Shown here in pieces: positions 1 to 11,744 of a stretch of 64,000 nucleotides of DNA. Below the pieces are notes generated by a model that was given only the letters and a program-made list of their open reading frames with translations, ran no database searches and had not been told where the DNA came from. The stretch covers positions 118,014,771-118,078,770 of the forward strand of contig NW_026262581.1 of assembly GCF_021869535.1 (NCBI RefSeq). Reading direction: 5' to 3'. Position numbers and translations under genes: made by a program. Within the stretch, counting starts at the first letter, position 1. Each line of letters starts with the position of its first letter. The stretch comes from Mytilus californianus. Its lineage: Eukaryota > Mollusca > Bivalvia > Mytilida > Mytilidae.

Positions 1-14
1 CTGTCTAGTAATTT

Positions 15-165
15 TTGGGGCTTTTTTAATAGCTTGCTGTTCGGTGTGAGCCAAGGCTCCGTGTTGAAGACCGCACTTTGACCTTTAATGGTTTACTTTT
101 ATAAATTTGGACTTGGATGGAGAGTTGTCTCATTGGCACTCATACCACATCTTCTTATATCTACA
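15..165 (+). repeat. Dispersed bivalve-type repeat, 3' part
   Basis: This stretch ends in a motif combining GTCTCATTGGCACTCATACC with a preceding block that mentions a GTGTTGAAGACCG core. Related blocks occur at 5878-5940, 41570-41640, 60010-60160 and 63181-63330 on the plus strand and, reverse complemented, at 4270-4430 and 48165-48350. I recognise the family as a very abundant interspersed repeat of mussels, but I cannot name it with certainty. It has no coding capacity. Confidence 0.7.
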
Positions 166-189
166 AACTAAATGTACTATTGTCATTTG

Positions 190-980
190 TTTTTAAATTC
201 TTTAAATAATTCCTTTTTTACTGATAAATTTTGTTCTGGCAGTCAAAATTGCACTTTCACACTGACAGTTGCAATCGCAGACCATAGACATGGTTCGAAA
301 GAACCCTTTGCGGTATTTTTTTAATCTAATTGAAATCTGCCTTCTCTGTACTTCTAAAAGAGAGACGAATGATACCAGAGGACCATCCAAACTCATGAGT
401 CGAAAATAAACTGAAAACGCCATGGCAAAACCAAGTTTGTCGAAAGTCAGACTATTAATATGAGATATCATACTCGAGTTTTGTTTTGTTCTTTAAATAA
501 ACCTATCGACACTTTCCCATTTGTCCCGCGTTGTTTCCTAGGAGTTGTTTTACTACTTTTTGAATGCCACAAAATGCGTGTTAAAAGTTTGGTACAATAA
601 TTTTCCGAAGAAAACGGTGGGTTCAACCTGGTTATATAGCTACCTACAACACTCTGAAATTTGTATAGCAGTTGTTTATAGTTCTGTAATAATGACAAAA
701 TTGGATGAGTAACTCAAACAGACATAATAGGTTAATGCGGCAATAATTGGGATCCGGCAGCCAATACTGTGTAAACATACATCACAGAAATACAAAACAA
801 CTGACTAAGAAATTCAAACAAACATTTAAATTATAATAATCTTAAAAAGACACCAAGAAAAAAAGGTAAATACGACAATGACGTTAACAAAAAAAGTGTT
901 TGTAGTAGATAGTGTATACCGTATACAGTATATAATGCAAAAATTAAGTAAATGTAAATGGAAGGGTAAACATTATAGAA
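190..980 (+). repeat. Segmental duplication, copy A
   Basis: Two blocks here (about 200-300 and 700-980) have degenerate counterparts at 6063-6200 and 7020-7430 in the same order and orientation. Shared landmarks are a TTTTTAC-GATAAAT start, the phrase CAAACAGACATAATAGGTTA (711 and 7037) and a GTATACCGTATAC motif (915 and 7358). Between its two blocks copy B carries one arm of the minisatellite inverted repeat. The minus-strand frames of 89 and 76 codons in this stretch match nothing I know and I do not call them genes. Confidence 0.55.
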
Positions 981-3150
981 GAGATATCGATTCCTGATTT
1001 TATCTTATTGTTGGTTACGTCACTATTAGATAATTGGTCAACTGTATATGTTATAATATATAGAATAGTTGTTAGGAACACATGTCAATTTAAATGAGTT
1101 TATTGAACCTTAACCTCATTTTCATGCTGTAGTGACCATCGTTACGTTTTCGTGATGAGTATGAAAATAAAGTTTTGTGGTATGATTGTAAATGAGACAA
1201 CTAAATACCAAAAACAAAAGTTTAACCTGACATGAACATGTTTTGGTTTAGACTGACTTTTGTAGCAAAACGTCATTTCAATCGAATAGTCAGAAACTTA
1301 GGTTCAAAAACATTAAATAAAAAGTACAATGATACAATTCCACACAATTTAAAAGATGCTCTGTCTTTTGCCACGGAAGTTTTTCAAATCTCAGGATGTA
1401 TTTTAAAAACTTTTTATTAGAATTTTTACGTTACGCTTTTGAAAAACAAGATGGATATTTGTTATCTGAAATATTCATTAATTATGTATATTGTGTAAAA
1501 ATGTTCTGTTTACTTACTCATGTTATTATATAACGTAAACGCATTTTTGTATGTGTATAGTATCGTTTTTTTTATAACGATCCGAAGCATTCGAAAGAAT
1601 GGTCATTTACTATTAGTAACTCGTACAATTGGAGTATCATTTCTATCCTCTTTTGAATCGACCAGGAACTCTCTATAACACTTATCCAGGCACCGTTATA
1701 ATAGTTATTGACACACGCTATCAACTAAGAACAGTTTTAAAAGATATTCGCAATTCTTTCAAAATAACAAATATGTAAAAGTGTTCAATTTCCTTTTCAT
1801 GAAATTTCCGATAACAAAAAATGGATATATAACAAAAGCAACTTTTTTTTCTGTCTGAATCCTTTAATCCATATTTATACATGTTACATACTTGGTGCAA
1901 CAGCCCATAGTTGTTATAAAGTTATGTCATCAATTTTCAGTTGAAAGACAACGATCAAGCAACGAGGAAACGTACAGTGAATTGACATGAAGATTGTATC
2001 AGATAATTGGTCATAAATTTACTTCATAGTATTTGCACTACCAAGGAACACGAAAAACATATGTTTTGAATATTTTCACACTTGTTATAAATATCAATAA
2101 TAGCAAAAACCATGTAATCAATGAAACTGTATATGGAAAGTTCTTTTTTTTTATATTAATATGAAAAAAATATATCTGATATTGCGTCAATCGTCAATTA
2201 TTTTTGTTTATCTCTGGGCCGACCTGGTAACACTAACAGCAAACATGATTAATTGTTTCACTGAAAAGTGTTCACTATTTTTTATTGAAACATTGTAGGA
2301 TAAACATCACATCCAGATGGATAGAACTACAGAAATTATATATTAATATATTACAAATATACTTGTAAAAAGGGTTCACTGATTAAGACCTCGTAAATTT
2401 TACAGTTGTTTTCCAGTCGTTCCGTTGTTTAATATAGTCGAGTGTTTGGTTTTGTTAGGTTTAATGGAATTCCCCTTTTTAAATGTACACTGAAATTTGA
2501 TCATCATGATTCAATGTTCGTTTTGTAAAATATGCAGCATATATTAGTTAGTCAGTAAAATTTACCAACATTCAATCAATCAAGCAAATTTACGCGTGCA
2601 ATGATAGACCTGCTCTAGATTTTCTTCAAAATACTGTTCAGTCGTCAGTGAACGGGATATATATTTTGAAATATTTTCCCTGTGATATTAATTGTAAATC
2701 TTTTAAAACTGGACTTGATTGCACATTATCAATTAAAAATATGCGTCAATAAATCATTAACAAGGCAAAAATGTCCAACTGACACTTAAAATTAAAACGT
2801 AATTTTACCTTAATTGACATCTGTGCAATCAAGACCCGGTTACAAGAACAAACCCTAAATGTAGTACACAGGACGTTAATTTTTGCGGTCAAAGCTAGAA
2901 CATCTACACCACTTCTGTGGACCTACGAAGTTTACATTACAAGCATTTAAATAAAAATCTTCCCAAAACGTTTATTTCAATTATAAAATGTACAAACAAC
3001 TATATCCTTCCAGTCTGAATGATTATCTAACAGGGCAGGGGATCAAATGTCATTTTAAATGTCATATTGCTTTTCTTTTCATGAAGAAAGTATAACAAAA
3101 ATAATTAACTCCAATGTAAATTCAGGAAGGGGAAGTCCATAACAACTGAC
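981..3150. other. No recognised gene; AT-rich unassigned DNA
   Basis: I see nothing here that I can support as a gene. The 62-codon plus frame at 1232-1420 has no recognisable domain. A small foldback is present: GACTTGATTGCACA at 2712-2725 is repeated as its reverse complement about 110 bases later (near 2823-2836), so the interval could be a small degenerate inverted-repeat element. Confidence 0.5.
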
Positions 3151-3289
3151 AAAATTAAACGTTACCAACCAACGGAACGAGTGAAAATCAATTAGAATAT
3201 TCCTTACTTGGTATAGGCATTTTTCGAAGAAAATGGTCGGTTAAACCTGGCTCTATAGCTAGATAACCTCCCACTCGTATGACAGTTGT
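3150..3289 (+). repeat. Dispersed repeat fragment (foldover of AACCTGG family)
   Basis: A short block containing a variant of CGGTTAAACCTGGCT and TATAGCTAG resembles blocks near 600-660, 10600-10700 and 56505-56550. In the 10.6-kb copy it runs on into TTGCCTTTTTATTAAGGACTTTC, a phrase typical of one abundant mussel repeat. It directly abuts the minisatellite arm that starts near 3290. Confidence 0.55.
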
Positions 3290-3940
3290 TTATGGAACGC
3301 CACAGCTGTCTTATGTGGAACTCTGATATTACTTTATGTTGTTTTATTATTACTTGATGATATTTTGTCTTTACTTAATATGGTTTTGACATTACGTAAT
3401 GATGTTTTGATATAACTCAATATGGAATAGTCATTACTTAATGATATTTCGATATTACACGATATGGTTTCGTATTGACTTGATATAGTTTTGTCATTAC
3501 TCAATATGGTTTTGTCATTACTCGATGTGGTTTCACCATTACTTAATGTGGTTGTGTCATTAGTCAATGTGGTTTTAACATTACTTGATGTGAATGTGAC
3601 TTAACGGTATGTAGTTGTTTCATTACATGATGTGGTTTTGTTATTTTGTAATGATGATTTGCCTATTCTTTATATGGTTTTAACATTACGTTATGATGTT
3701 TCAAAATTTAACAATTTTACACTACATGATGTGTTTGTTTCATTATTTGATTTGGTCCTGCCATTCTTTGATGTGGTTATCCCATTACTTGATGAGGTAA
3801 AATCACGTGACCAATTCGGAAAAACCTGTTCTATTTTTAGATAGATTCCCAGTTGTATGTGCCTTGGATGAGTGTGGCCATCCATCGAATTTGACTTCGT
3901 GTTACTGTTTGAGTTAAACTTTGAGTTAGTCTTCGATTTC
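3290..3940 (-). repeat. Left arm of large inverted repeat; 21-bp minisatellite
   Basis: The core is a degenerate tandem array of a 21-bp unit of the form CATTACTTGATGTGGTTTTGT, about two dozen units long. The reverse complement of the whole arm, including non-repetitive flanks (CACGTGACCAATTCGG and GGAACGCCACAGCTGTC), recurs at 6340-6990. The period is a multiple of three, so a 77-codon minus frame with a 7-residue periodicity (TTSSN/DKT) stays open. That frame has no start context or known domain and I treat it as a by-product. The DNA from 3890 to 4130 decays into a simple TTCGAGTTTGAG-like repeat. Confidence 0.85.
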
Positions 3941-4130
3941 GAATTCAAGTCATTATTAGAATTAAAGTTTTAGTTAGCATTGAGTTTCGAGATGGACTTC
4001 GAGTTTGAGTCACATTTAAAGGTAGAGTTCTAGTTACAACATTACATTTGAGTCACTTTTTGAGGTAGAGTTTGAGTAAGATTCGAATTAAAGTCTCATT
4101 TAGATTGATTAAGATTATGAGTTGAAATGT
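3895..4130 (+). repeat. Low-complexity GAGTT/TTCGA-rich degenerate repeat
   Basis: Short variants of GAGTTTGAGT and TTCGAGT follow one another without a fixed period. The tract lies at the inner edge of the left inverted-repeat arm, and only its first part is represented in the right arm (about 6341-6385). Confidence 0.6.
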
Positions 4131-4264
4131 GAGCTTTCTTATATGGGTTCGTAATTAAATTTTCTATCGCGGAACAAGGACTATTTTCGGGCTTCCGAAG
4201 AGAGGGCTCCAGGTTATGCGTACAAAAGATAAACAATGTTACAGTATACAAAACGCAACAATGA

Positions 4265-4440
4265 AGTTGAAATTAAGCTAGATGTGGTGTGATTGACAAT
4301 GAGACAACTATCCAATGAGTTTAAATGCAGTGGATGTAAGAAATCATATATAGGCAACCGTACAGCCATCAACACACCGTTTAGTCAGCTACAAAAGGCC
4401 AACATGCACCATGTGAAAAAATTCAAACGAAAAAACAAAC
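4265..4440 (-). repeat. Dispersed bivalve-type repeat, reverse orientation
   Basis: The block begins with a GATGTGGTGTGATTGACAA phrase followed by GAGACAACTATCCA and later has CAACCGTACAGCCATCAACA and CAGCTACAAAAGGCC. This is the reverse complement of the same abundant family seen at the left edge of the window and near 60010 and 63181. It is non-coding. Confidence 0.75.
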
Positions 4441-4674
4441 GGTCTCATTTATAAATAAACAATCTACAAAAAAAAATGACACACATTTATACAACGACAA
4501 CAATTGAACTTCATGCTCCTGACTAGGGGCAGGTACATAAAGTGCACGTGGCTGAGTTTAACATGTTTGTGAGCGCTAAATCCTAACCTTACATCGGACT
4601 GTTACAATTGTGTAACAGCATACCACGAGAAAAAAAAATGTAAACTAGACAAAGTGATGCCCCCGCACTCAACT

Positions 4675-5035
4675 CATTTAACCGCTTATACCCCAAAAAT
4701 GACAAAAACAAGTTCAATTGTCTCCCAAAAAGAGCAAAAGATAATAAAAATAAAATCCCTGACCACATGCACACCTACAATATATGTACAAACAGCCAGC
4801 AGAGTGAAAACTTCCTAGCATTCAAACTGTAGGAGGAGTTATCTGGAAACGCTCTTCTTATGCAAGTAAATTTCCCAAAAAATTACAAAGTTCAACTATC
4901 TCCCAAAAAAGCAAATATTAATAAACATTAAACCCCGACCATATGCACACCTTCAATATATGTACAAACAGACAGTAAAGAGAAAACTTCCTAGGATTCA
5001 AACTGTAGGAGGAGTTATGCGGAATAACTATATAC
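4675..5035 (+). repeat. Two-copy tandem repeat, ~175 bp
   Basis: About 4690-4855 and 4870-5030 are similar. Each runs from a CTCCCAAAAA block through ATGCACACC and TATATGTACAAACAG to ATTCAAACTGTAGGAGGAG. A short GGAC simple repeat (GGACGGACAGACGGACGGAC) follows at about 5043-5062. I recognise the GTAGGAGGAGTT phrase from dispersed bivalve repeats. Confidence 0.7.
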
Positions 5036-5129
5036 CCATAATTGGACGGACAGACGGACGGACAGGGGTAAAACAATATGCCCCCCAGCTTTCAGTTGGC
5101 TGATTCAATAGATCGGTATGACTGGGTAA

Positions 5130-5310
5130 TATAAATCCATCGGGTTGATCTCGGATGCTCCAGAAAGGCACCCGTCGTGTTATTCGAGAAAGTACAAACC
5201 CAGTGATTTGGTTTTATTTGGAAGTTTACATTCAAGGAAAAGATGACGGTATTATGGTTACGACCACTGGAACATATCCGTCGTCACATGTGAAACAGAT
5301 ATTCCAAAAA
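5130..5310 (+). repeat. Dispersed repeat, 'GAACATATCCGT' family copy 1
   Basis: The block contains GGTTACGACCACTGGAACAT, then a CCGTCGTCACATGTGAAACAG phrase. It is related to 12270-12430 on the plus strand and to 12868-13230 on the minus strand. The 66-codon open frame through it is not conserved between copies, so I do not call a gene. From 5360 to 5640 I see only AT-rich DNA with a short CGTCGTCGATAGTGGCGTCG stretch. Confidence 0.6.
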
Positions 5311-5644
5311 GTTTATTTTTCAATTAGTGCGAGGCAGATCAGGGAATTCAATTGATTACAAATAAAAGATTGATATTCGTATAAGTTCAAATGATCATTT
5401 ACGCTATAAAAAAAAATTCGGAGAATTCTTATTTTATAGTATTGATGCTTTGTCGCTTAGTCCGAGCCCCTTCTCCCCCCGTTTCCCTGTAACTTTAGTG
5501 TGAGTTGATTTGAAGTGTTTCATTTGTCAACAATAAAGTTCAAGTCTTTTGATTTGTGTCGAGCCTGCGACATCAATGTAGCGGCAGTGAGACACAACAA
5601 ACCTATATTTCGTCGTCGATAGTGGCGTCGGCGTCTCCATCTTC

Positions 5645-5840
5645 ATTTTTTTATTTCAATTGAGTTTAACCTTTCATTATACATGTTACTAAACATGTTT
5701 GCCATCATAATTTTGTACTTTTAGAATATCATACTGTATTTGTTTACCTCGACTATTGTATCTGTATTTATATTGTATGTTTCTCTGTAAACTTGTATTT
5801 AGTTTTTAGAGAATAAAGTATCTATGTATCTATAGATCGT
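5645..5840 (+). mobile_element. Probable LINE 3' end with short tandem tail
   Basis: The segment ends GAGAATAAAGTATCTATGTATCTAT: a polyadenylation-like AATAAA followed by tandem ATCTATGT units. A short tandem tail of this sort is typical of CR1/L2-like non-LTR retrotransposons. No open frame remains, so only a 5'-truncated 3' untranslated piece can be claimed. Confidence 0.45.
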
Positions 5841-5874
5841 TAGGTTTCTAGTTTTTTACATATTTCATTTCGGG

Positions 5875-5945
5875 ACCTTTTATAGCTTACTATAGGGTAT
5901 GGGTTTTGCTCATTGTTGAAAACCATACAGTTTTGTTTTAGTTAA
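5875..5945 (+). repeat. Dispersed bivalve-type repeat fragment
   Basis: GGGACCTTTTATAGCTTACT and GGGTTTTGCTCATTGTTGAA mark a short copy of the family found at 60010-60160 and 63181-63330. Confidence 0.65.
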
Positions 5946-6339
5946 ATAAAACCGAATTAAACTGTTTTGACATAATAAATTTGTAAACCTGAATGAAGTG
6001 TTTTAAAACTTGTATAGGAGTTATTCCTCAATTTCAAGAAAAAGCATCTACAGAAAAATCTTTTTTTTTTTAATTTTGTTTTTACCGATAAATGTATAGA
6101 TAAATGTACAGCCGATCAACATGACGCTTTTACACTTACAGCAGCAATATCAGGCGAGACAAATGGTTCCGTGGAATATTTTACAAATTTATTACAAAAA
6201 TACTGCTTCCGTTTGAGAACTTAGGATAAAAACAACAGGACCAAGTGGTTTGGGGATATCCCAATTATGTCCGAAATACTGTAAACTTTTTAATACTTTT
6301 TTTTTATTATTGTCTGCCGTTCCCCTTTTTCATACCAAA

Positions 6340-6990
6340 TAACTCTGAACAACCACTCGAACTTTAATTTGAACTTTAACTCAATGGATAGCGATACCCA
6401 TCCAAAGCACATTAAACAAACGATATATTGAAATCTGTTTAAAAATAGAACATATTTTTTTCCGAATTGGTCACGTGGTTTTACCTCATCAAGTAATGGG
6501 ATAACCACATCAAAGAATGACAGGACCAAATCAAATAATGAAACAAACACATCATGTAGAGTAAAATCGTCAACTTTTGAAACATCATTGCGTAATGTTA
6601 AAACCATATAAAGAATAGGCAAATCATCATTACGAAATAACAAAATCACATCATGTAATGAAACAACTACATACCGTTAAGTCACATTCACATCAAGTAA
6701 TGTTAAAACCACATTGACTAATGACACAACCACATCAAATAATGGTGAAACCACATCGAGTAATGAAGAAACCATATTGAGTAATGACAAAACTATATCA
6801 AGTCAATACGAAACCATATCGTGTAATATCGAAATATCATTAAGTAATGACTATTCCATATTGAGTTATATCAAAACATCATTACGTAATGTCAAAACCA
6901 TATTAAGTAAAGACAAAATATCATCAAGTAATAATAAAACAACATAAAGTAATATCAGAGTTCCACATAAGACAGCTGTGGCGTTCCATA
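6340..6990 (+). repeat. Right arm of large inverted repeat; 21-bp minisatellite
   Basis: This is the reverse complement of 3290-3940. The 77-codon plus frame at 6714-6947 is almost identical to the minus frame at 3334-3567 (about four differences), which shows that the arms are similar over the whole array. About 2.4 kb separates the arms. The outer junction at 6985-6990 passes into the direct duplication. Confidence 0.85.
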
Positions 6991-7089
6991 GTTGTTCATA
7001 GTTTCGTTATATTGACAAACTGTTGTGAGCAACCCAAACAGACATAATAGGTTAATTTGACAATAATTGGGATACAGCCGACAAAAATC

Positions 7090-7252
7090 ATGTCAGACAA
7101 GTTTATGATTTTGTATTACGTACATTTGTAAATTGGACTTTTTCTTAAAATATGTTCTATTGTATTGTATTGCATTGTATTGTATATAATTCTATCATTG
7201 TTGGTTTGTATTGATTGACCCTTATGGGTGTAATTTTGCAATAAAGATTATG
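7090..7252 (+). mobile_element. Short insertion with LINE/SINE-like 3' end
   Basis: Copy A of the duplication reads CAGCCAATACTGTGTAAACAT. Copy B is interrupted here by about 158 bases that contain a TATTG pentamer run (7158-7185) and end in GCAATAAAGATT. The edges resemble each other (ATCATGT and ATTATGT), which could be an imperfect target-site duplication. The end is retroposon-like, but there is no coding sequence. Confidence 0.55.
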
Positions 7253-7435
7253 TAAACATACATCATAGACATACAAAATAGCTGACAAAAAACAAACATA
7301 CAAATAAATTTAACAAAGACGCCAACATAAATGGTGTTGTAGTTGATGGTACATACTGTATACCGTATACACTTTCTCGATAAAATACAAATTTAAATAA
7401 AATATAAATACAAGGGTAAACAAAATGGAAACATG

Positions 7436-7688
7436 TAAAACATATTTCATACGAAGGAATTCTTTTCTTCTTTGTACCCTTTAAAATTCTGAGATACGTA
7501 ATTGATTGGTTACAATTTAACATAAACTTCCCGTTCCTTAGTAGTAATATTCCAGCAGCACTGTCGTATGGATTTATTATCTCTCAACTTGTACGTTACT
7601 AGAGAGCTTCTTGCAATTACAGAATATTTTGTAGACAGAGTTAAATGGCTGACTCAAACAGGGGTTTGTTATGATGTAATCTCTTTGG
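7436..7688. other. Unassigned DNA
   Basis: I see no feature here. The 86-codon minus frame at 7263-7523 runs through the duplication and is hydrophobic only because of its T/A-rich composition. Confidence 0.4.
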
Positions 7689-8137
7689 AGGTTGCATTTC
7701 TGAAAATATAGACAATGCAATTTCCCATAGGAACTCCTTTTACGGCTAAAACTGTACCACTTTTACTATGAAGTTTCGAAAAAATTATATCCTAGAATGG
7801 AAAGCTCATATGCACTACTATTTTTTTCAAAGGTCAAAATATAGGGCTGTGCGGCATATTTTCAACATTTATATGTCCCGAATTTCTAAGAGTTTAAACT
7901 CATAATAAAATTATGTACTGCCTCTACCTTAACTTTGGGTCTACCTCAGAGTTCAAGGCGGCCTCTAATAATGTTTATTTATACTGGTAACATTCCCATG
8001 TTATGTCTCTATGAGAAGATACATATAGATCATATCTGGGAACCAGTACGTAATCAAAACAAACTATCTATGAATTTTATATATCTCCCGAAAAGAAGCG
8101 TGGTTTGTGAAACAGCTGTATTTACAAAGTGCAACCT
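7689..8137 (+). mobile_element. 449-bp terminal-inverted-repeat element, copy 1
   Basis: Both ends carry AGGTTGCA: the left end reads AGGTTGCATTTCTG, and the right end is the reverse complement of AGGTTGCACTTTGTAAATA. The element is about 449 bp, the same length as copy 2, and contains a conserved TTTCAAAGGTCAAAATATAG block. A frame from 7935 (opened by TTG; the first ATG is near 7971) is also open in the other two copies. No transposase is present, so it fits a MITE-like non-autonomous DNA transposon. I see no clear target-site duplication. Confidence 0.75.
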
Positions 8138-9346
8138 ATACTAACATTTATTCAAATAGAAAACTCTTGAAAAACACTTTTCTCACAACAATAGTTATTT
8201 ATTAGAATCTTAGCCTTAAAGAAATTACTGCATTTGCTCTAACTTTTCTTTTACAGTACATTTTATACCCCCACCCCATTTTCAATTTTTTAAAGGATTT
8301 AAAGCAAGACTTAAATAAATGTCAGCTTACCCTATGTGCATGTTTTCTGACATGAAATGCCTAGAACCTGTATAAAACTATTCTGATAACAACTTGAAAT
8401 CATTTCAGAATACTATAAATGTAAAGTTTAGTAGTTAATCATTACAACATTCAAGATTGTATAAAGTATCTAATCCTGCCTATGTCTCCAGTCCACATCT
8501 TACTGTATGCCTATTTATCTTTAAAAGTTCACAATTTCTGCCTCAAATGGTCAGTGAAGAATTCTTGTCACAATAATATTATCTCTTACTATATATCTAA
8601 CATAATTTGGCTTATATATGACTAGAAGTGTTTAAACAAAGCCATATTTGCAAAAATTGTATGTATGAAGTTACCAGTCTGATATATGAATTCACTAAAA
8701 GTTTAATAGAACTGACTGCTGGAATCTGTGTTTTGCATAAATTCAAAGCAAAGTTATTGTTTTCTATACAAAAGACCTTTATAATAATAAAATCATAGCC
8801 ATTACAGTATAGATTATCTGTTTTATGACCCAAGGGTTAGGGAATTTTCTCCGTTTTTTGCCCCAGGGGCCTTAAATTTGCAAAATAATTCTGCTGTTCT
8901 TCTGAACATGGAATATTTAGTACATTTTTAGGATATAACACACTATTGTTATCTTTATTGAGGTATTTTTGTCTCTCTAGCTTGTATTTTTTTATGCCGC
9001 GGTCACAATAAACCACATTCAGGTGTTACGGCTTAAATTTGGGTTTTCGACTGGACGAAAACAACCCAACAACAATATTTATCAAGAATCTATGAGTTTT
9101 AATGACTGCGAAGGGTAAATATAAGCACTGCTTAACAATTTCAATTACAAATGAGCATATATTAGGATTTTAATTTGCATACAGGGCTTTAGGTAAACTA
9201 TGCATATTGTAAACTGTGAATTTATGCTGAGTCATCATAGTAAAGACCAAGGATTTCTCAATCTTCATGAAATATTGATATAACTTTATATTTGAGTTAG
9301 TTTCATTAAACCAGGTTTGGTGAAATTCTCTTTTTTCACCCAATAT
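8138..9346. other. Unassigned AT-rich spacer
   Basis: No gene is supported. The minus frames at 8612-8833 and 9170-9397 are short and composition-driven; the second runs into the 449-bp element. A pyrimidine-rich stretch with CCCCCACCCC lies near 8270. Confidence 0.5.
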
Positions 9347-9795
9347 AGGTTGCATTTCTGTAAATATAGACAATGCAATTTCCCATATGAACTCCATTTA
9401 CGGCTAAAACTGTACCAATTTTACTATGAAGTTTCGAAAAAAATACTTTATTGAATGGAAAGCTCATATGCACTACTATTTTTTTCAAAGGTCAAAATAT
9501 AGGGCTGTGCGACATATTTTCAACATTTATATGCCCCGAATTTCTAAGAGTTTAAACTCATACTAAAATTATGTACTACCCCTACCTTAACGTTGGGTTT
9601 ACCTCAGAATTCAAGGCGCCCGCTAATAATGTTTATTTATACTGGTAACATTCCCAAGTTATGTCTCTATGAGAAGATACATAGAGATCATATCTGTGAA
9701 CCAGTTCATAATCAAAACAAACTATCTATGAATATTATATATCTCCTTAAAAGAGGCGTGGTTTGTGAAACAGTTGAATTTACAAAGTGCAACCT
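9347..9795 (+). mobile_element. 449-bp terminal-inverted-repeat element, copy 2
   Basis: This copy is in direct orientation to copy 1 and exactly the same length, roughly 90% identical by eye. Its ends are AGGTTGCATTTCTGTAAATA and the reverse complement of AGGTTGCACTTTGTAAAT, so the inverted ends extend about 18 bp with two mismatches. The frame at 9593-9808 corresponds to that of copy 1 but runs out through the right end. The flanks (CAATAT on the left, GGAAGT on the right) do not form a target-site duplication. Confidence 0.8.
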
Positions 9796-9799
9796 GGAA

Positions 9800-10560
9800 G
9801 TTCCATGACCGTCATCACGAGTGGATTGACCGTTGGTCAGAATAATGCTTAACAATTCACTTTGATTCGGCAAGTTGGTAGAAATTTTCATATTTCCCAG
9901 AAGAGTGTGAAACAAAAAATACCCAAACCCATATCTGTTGCAATGTAACACTATTTCTGACACTTCAGGTTAATCATTAGCCGTAAATTAAAGTAATGTC
10001 ACGGAGTACGGATTTATTTAACATCAAATTGCTTAATTAAAAAATGTAAAGAAATGAGTACATTATGGAGACATCCGAATCAAAAATTTACAGACAATGT
10101 GCTGTAGAGATATGTGCCGCTCTTGTCAATATACGTAAACCATCGTAAAAGTAAATAAACAGAATAACCATACATTATCTTTAAATACAAAATGTATTTG
10201 CACAAGGATTAGAAACATACTGATATTGATGACCAAAGCGGTAAAATTTCTCATTTCTATATCAATAAAGATCCGTCTCAATTTATTCAATCTTAAGATA
10301 TATTTAATAACACTGACTGTTACCTTTATAACATTTTGTTTATCTGAAATTAACCTAAAAGTCAATAATCAGGCGTCTTAAATATACCATTGACTTAATA
10401 TGCATGTAATAACGAAATCAATAATATGAACTGTGATATTTGTCATTTATTTATTTTTGATATATCAGGTTCATATCGGAAACTCTATACTTAGATTAGC
10501 AATAAATCGTTGCCTATTATTTTTTTTAACCATTCTTACATAGTGTCTGTTTGTTTTGTT
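9800..10560. other. Unassigned DNA
   Basis: Nothing recognisable. The minus frames at 9712-9963 and 10126-10365 lack domains and the first overlaps the preceding element. Confidence 0.4.
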
Positions 10561-10584
10561 CACGCATCGTTGTCAATATAATGG

Positions 10585-10830
10585 AATTTGATGCGATTGT
10601 CATACAAGTGAGAGGTTTAGCTAGCTATAAAACCAGGTTCAATCCACCATTTTCTACATAAGAAAATACCTGTACCAAGTCAGGAATATGACAGTTGTTA
10701 TCCATTCGTTTGATGTGTTTGAGCTTTTGATTTTGCCTTTTTATTAAGGACTTTCTGTTTAGAATTTCCCTTGAAGTTCGGTATTTTTGTTATTTTACTT
10801 GCTGATGCACTACTCAGATCACGTTGCCAC
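10585..10830 (+). repeat. Dispersed bivalve-type repeat ('AACCAGGTTCAATCC' family)
   Basis: The block contains AAAACCAGGTTCAATCCACC, then CCTGTACCAAGTCAGGAATA and TGACAGTTGTTATCCATTCG, and ends with a GTATTTTTGTTATTTTACTT stretch. Partial relatives lie at 600-680, 3225-3290, 10935-10995 and 56505-56550. It is a non-coding interspersed repeat. Confidence 0.75.
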
Positions 10831-10995
10831 CGAAGCCCAATAAATATTTTTCATTTTAAAGTCCGAAAAATTTGTCATGTCATATATTCCTATTTCGAGG
10901 AAGCTTCCAATAAAGGACAAATACTTAATAAGGCATAAGGGACTTTCCTTTTTGAATTTTCCTCAGAGTTCAGTATTTTTGTGATTTTACTTTTT

Positions 10996-11744
10996 ATATA
11001 AATTATTCGGTATGTTTGTAATGACGTTTTAGATTTCAATGTTTATTCACATGTTATCAAGTAAGGTATTTCGTTACCAAAAACAATTACTAATAACCTT
11101 TGCTTAATGCAGTCATAGATGCAAAGAATTAGAATATAAGTTTAGCATTGAATGTGGAAATCCTATCTGAAAAAAAAAATCGCATCCTTATTTGTTTGTG
11201 ATGTTACCTCGCAAATCAAGAAAGATTTGCATAAACTTATTGCTCTTATGTATAAACTTATTTCTAAAAGCTATCAATATTAAATAGTTGTATAAACTTT
11301 ATAACTGTCTTTATCGATGTTAATATTGATATTTTACATAACCTTTTTACTAAACATGATTTGCTCGCCCTCCATCTATGAACACATCAGGTTCTCCTTC
11401 CAGTTTATTCTTTCATTTTGCACAAGATCACGTTTTCTCTTATTGTTAAGCACTTCTTTACACTGAATATGTTGAGATGGATTGGTTGATACTCTATTCT
11501 GGGAAAGTGGTTTAATTATTACTTGAATTTGGTTTCCAGATAATGTGAGCACTCTTAGATTGGTTATTTGTTTCGTTTGTCTTTTTGTTATCTACTTTTG
11601 TAATCAGAACCCGTCTGAAGAGGTTCTCTAACTGATTTTACAGTGGATTTCTATGTTGTGCTGTTACATCACTGTCACATGATAAGGAAAGGGTTGAGCG
11701 CTCGCAAACCCGTCAAACAAAACAATCAAAGATTTTTTTTTATT
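10996..11744. other. Unassigned DNA
   Basis: AT-rich sequence with no supported open frame and no repeat that I can match elsewhere in the window. Confidence 0.4.

Larger units (their letters stand above)
6060..7435 (+). repeat. Segmental duplication, copy B (interrupted)
   Basis: This is the degenerate second copy of 190-980. Matching blocks lie at 6063-6200 and 7020-7430. The right arm of the minisatellite inverted repeat lies between them, and a ~158-bp insertion splits the second block at about 7090-7250. Confidence 0.55.

Noticed and set aside
3334..3948. Minus-strand frames of 77 and 85 codons rich in Thr, Ser and Asn
   Set aside because: They follow the 21-bp minisatellite period (seven codons) and exist only because the period is a multiple of three. 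The mirrored arm at 6714-6947 gives the same product.
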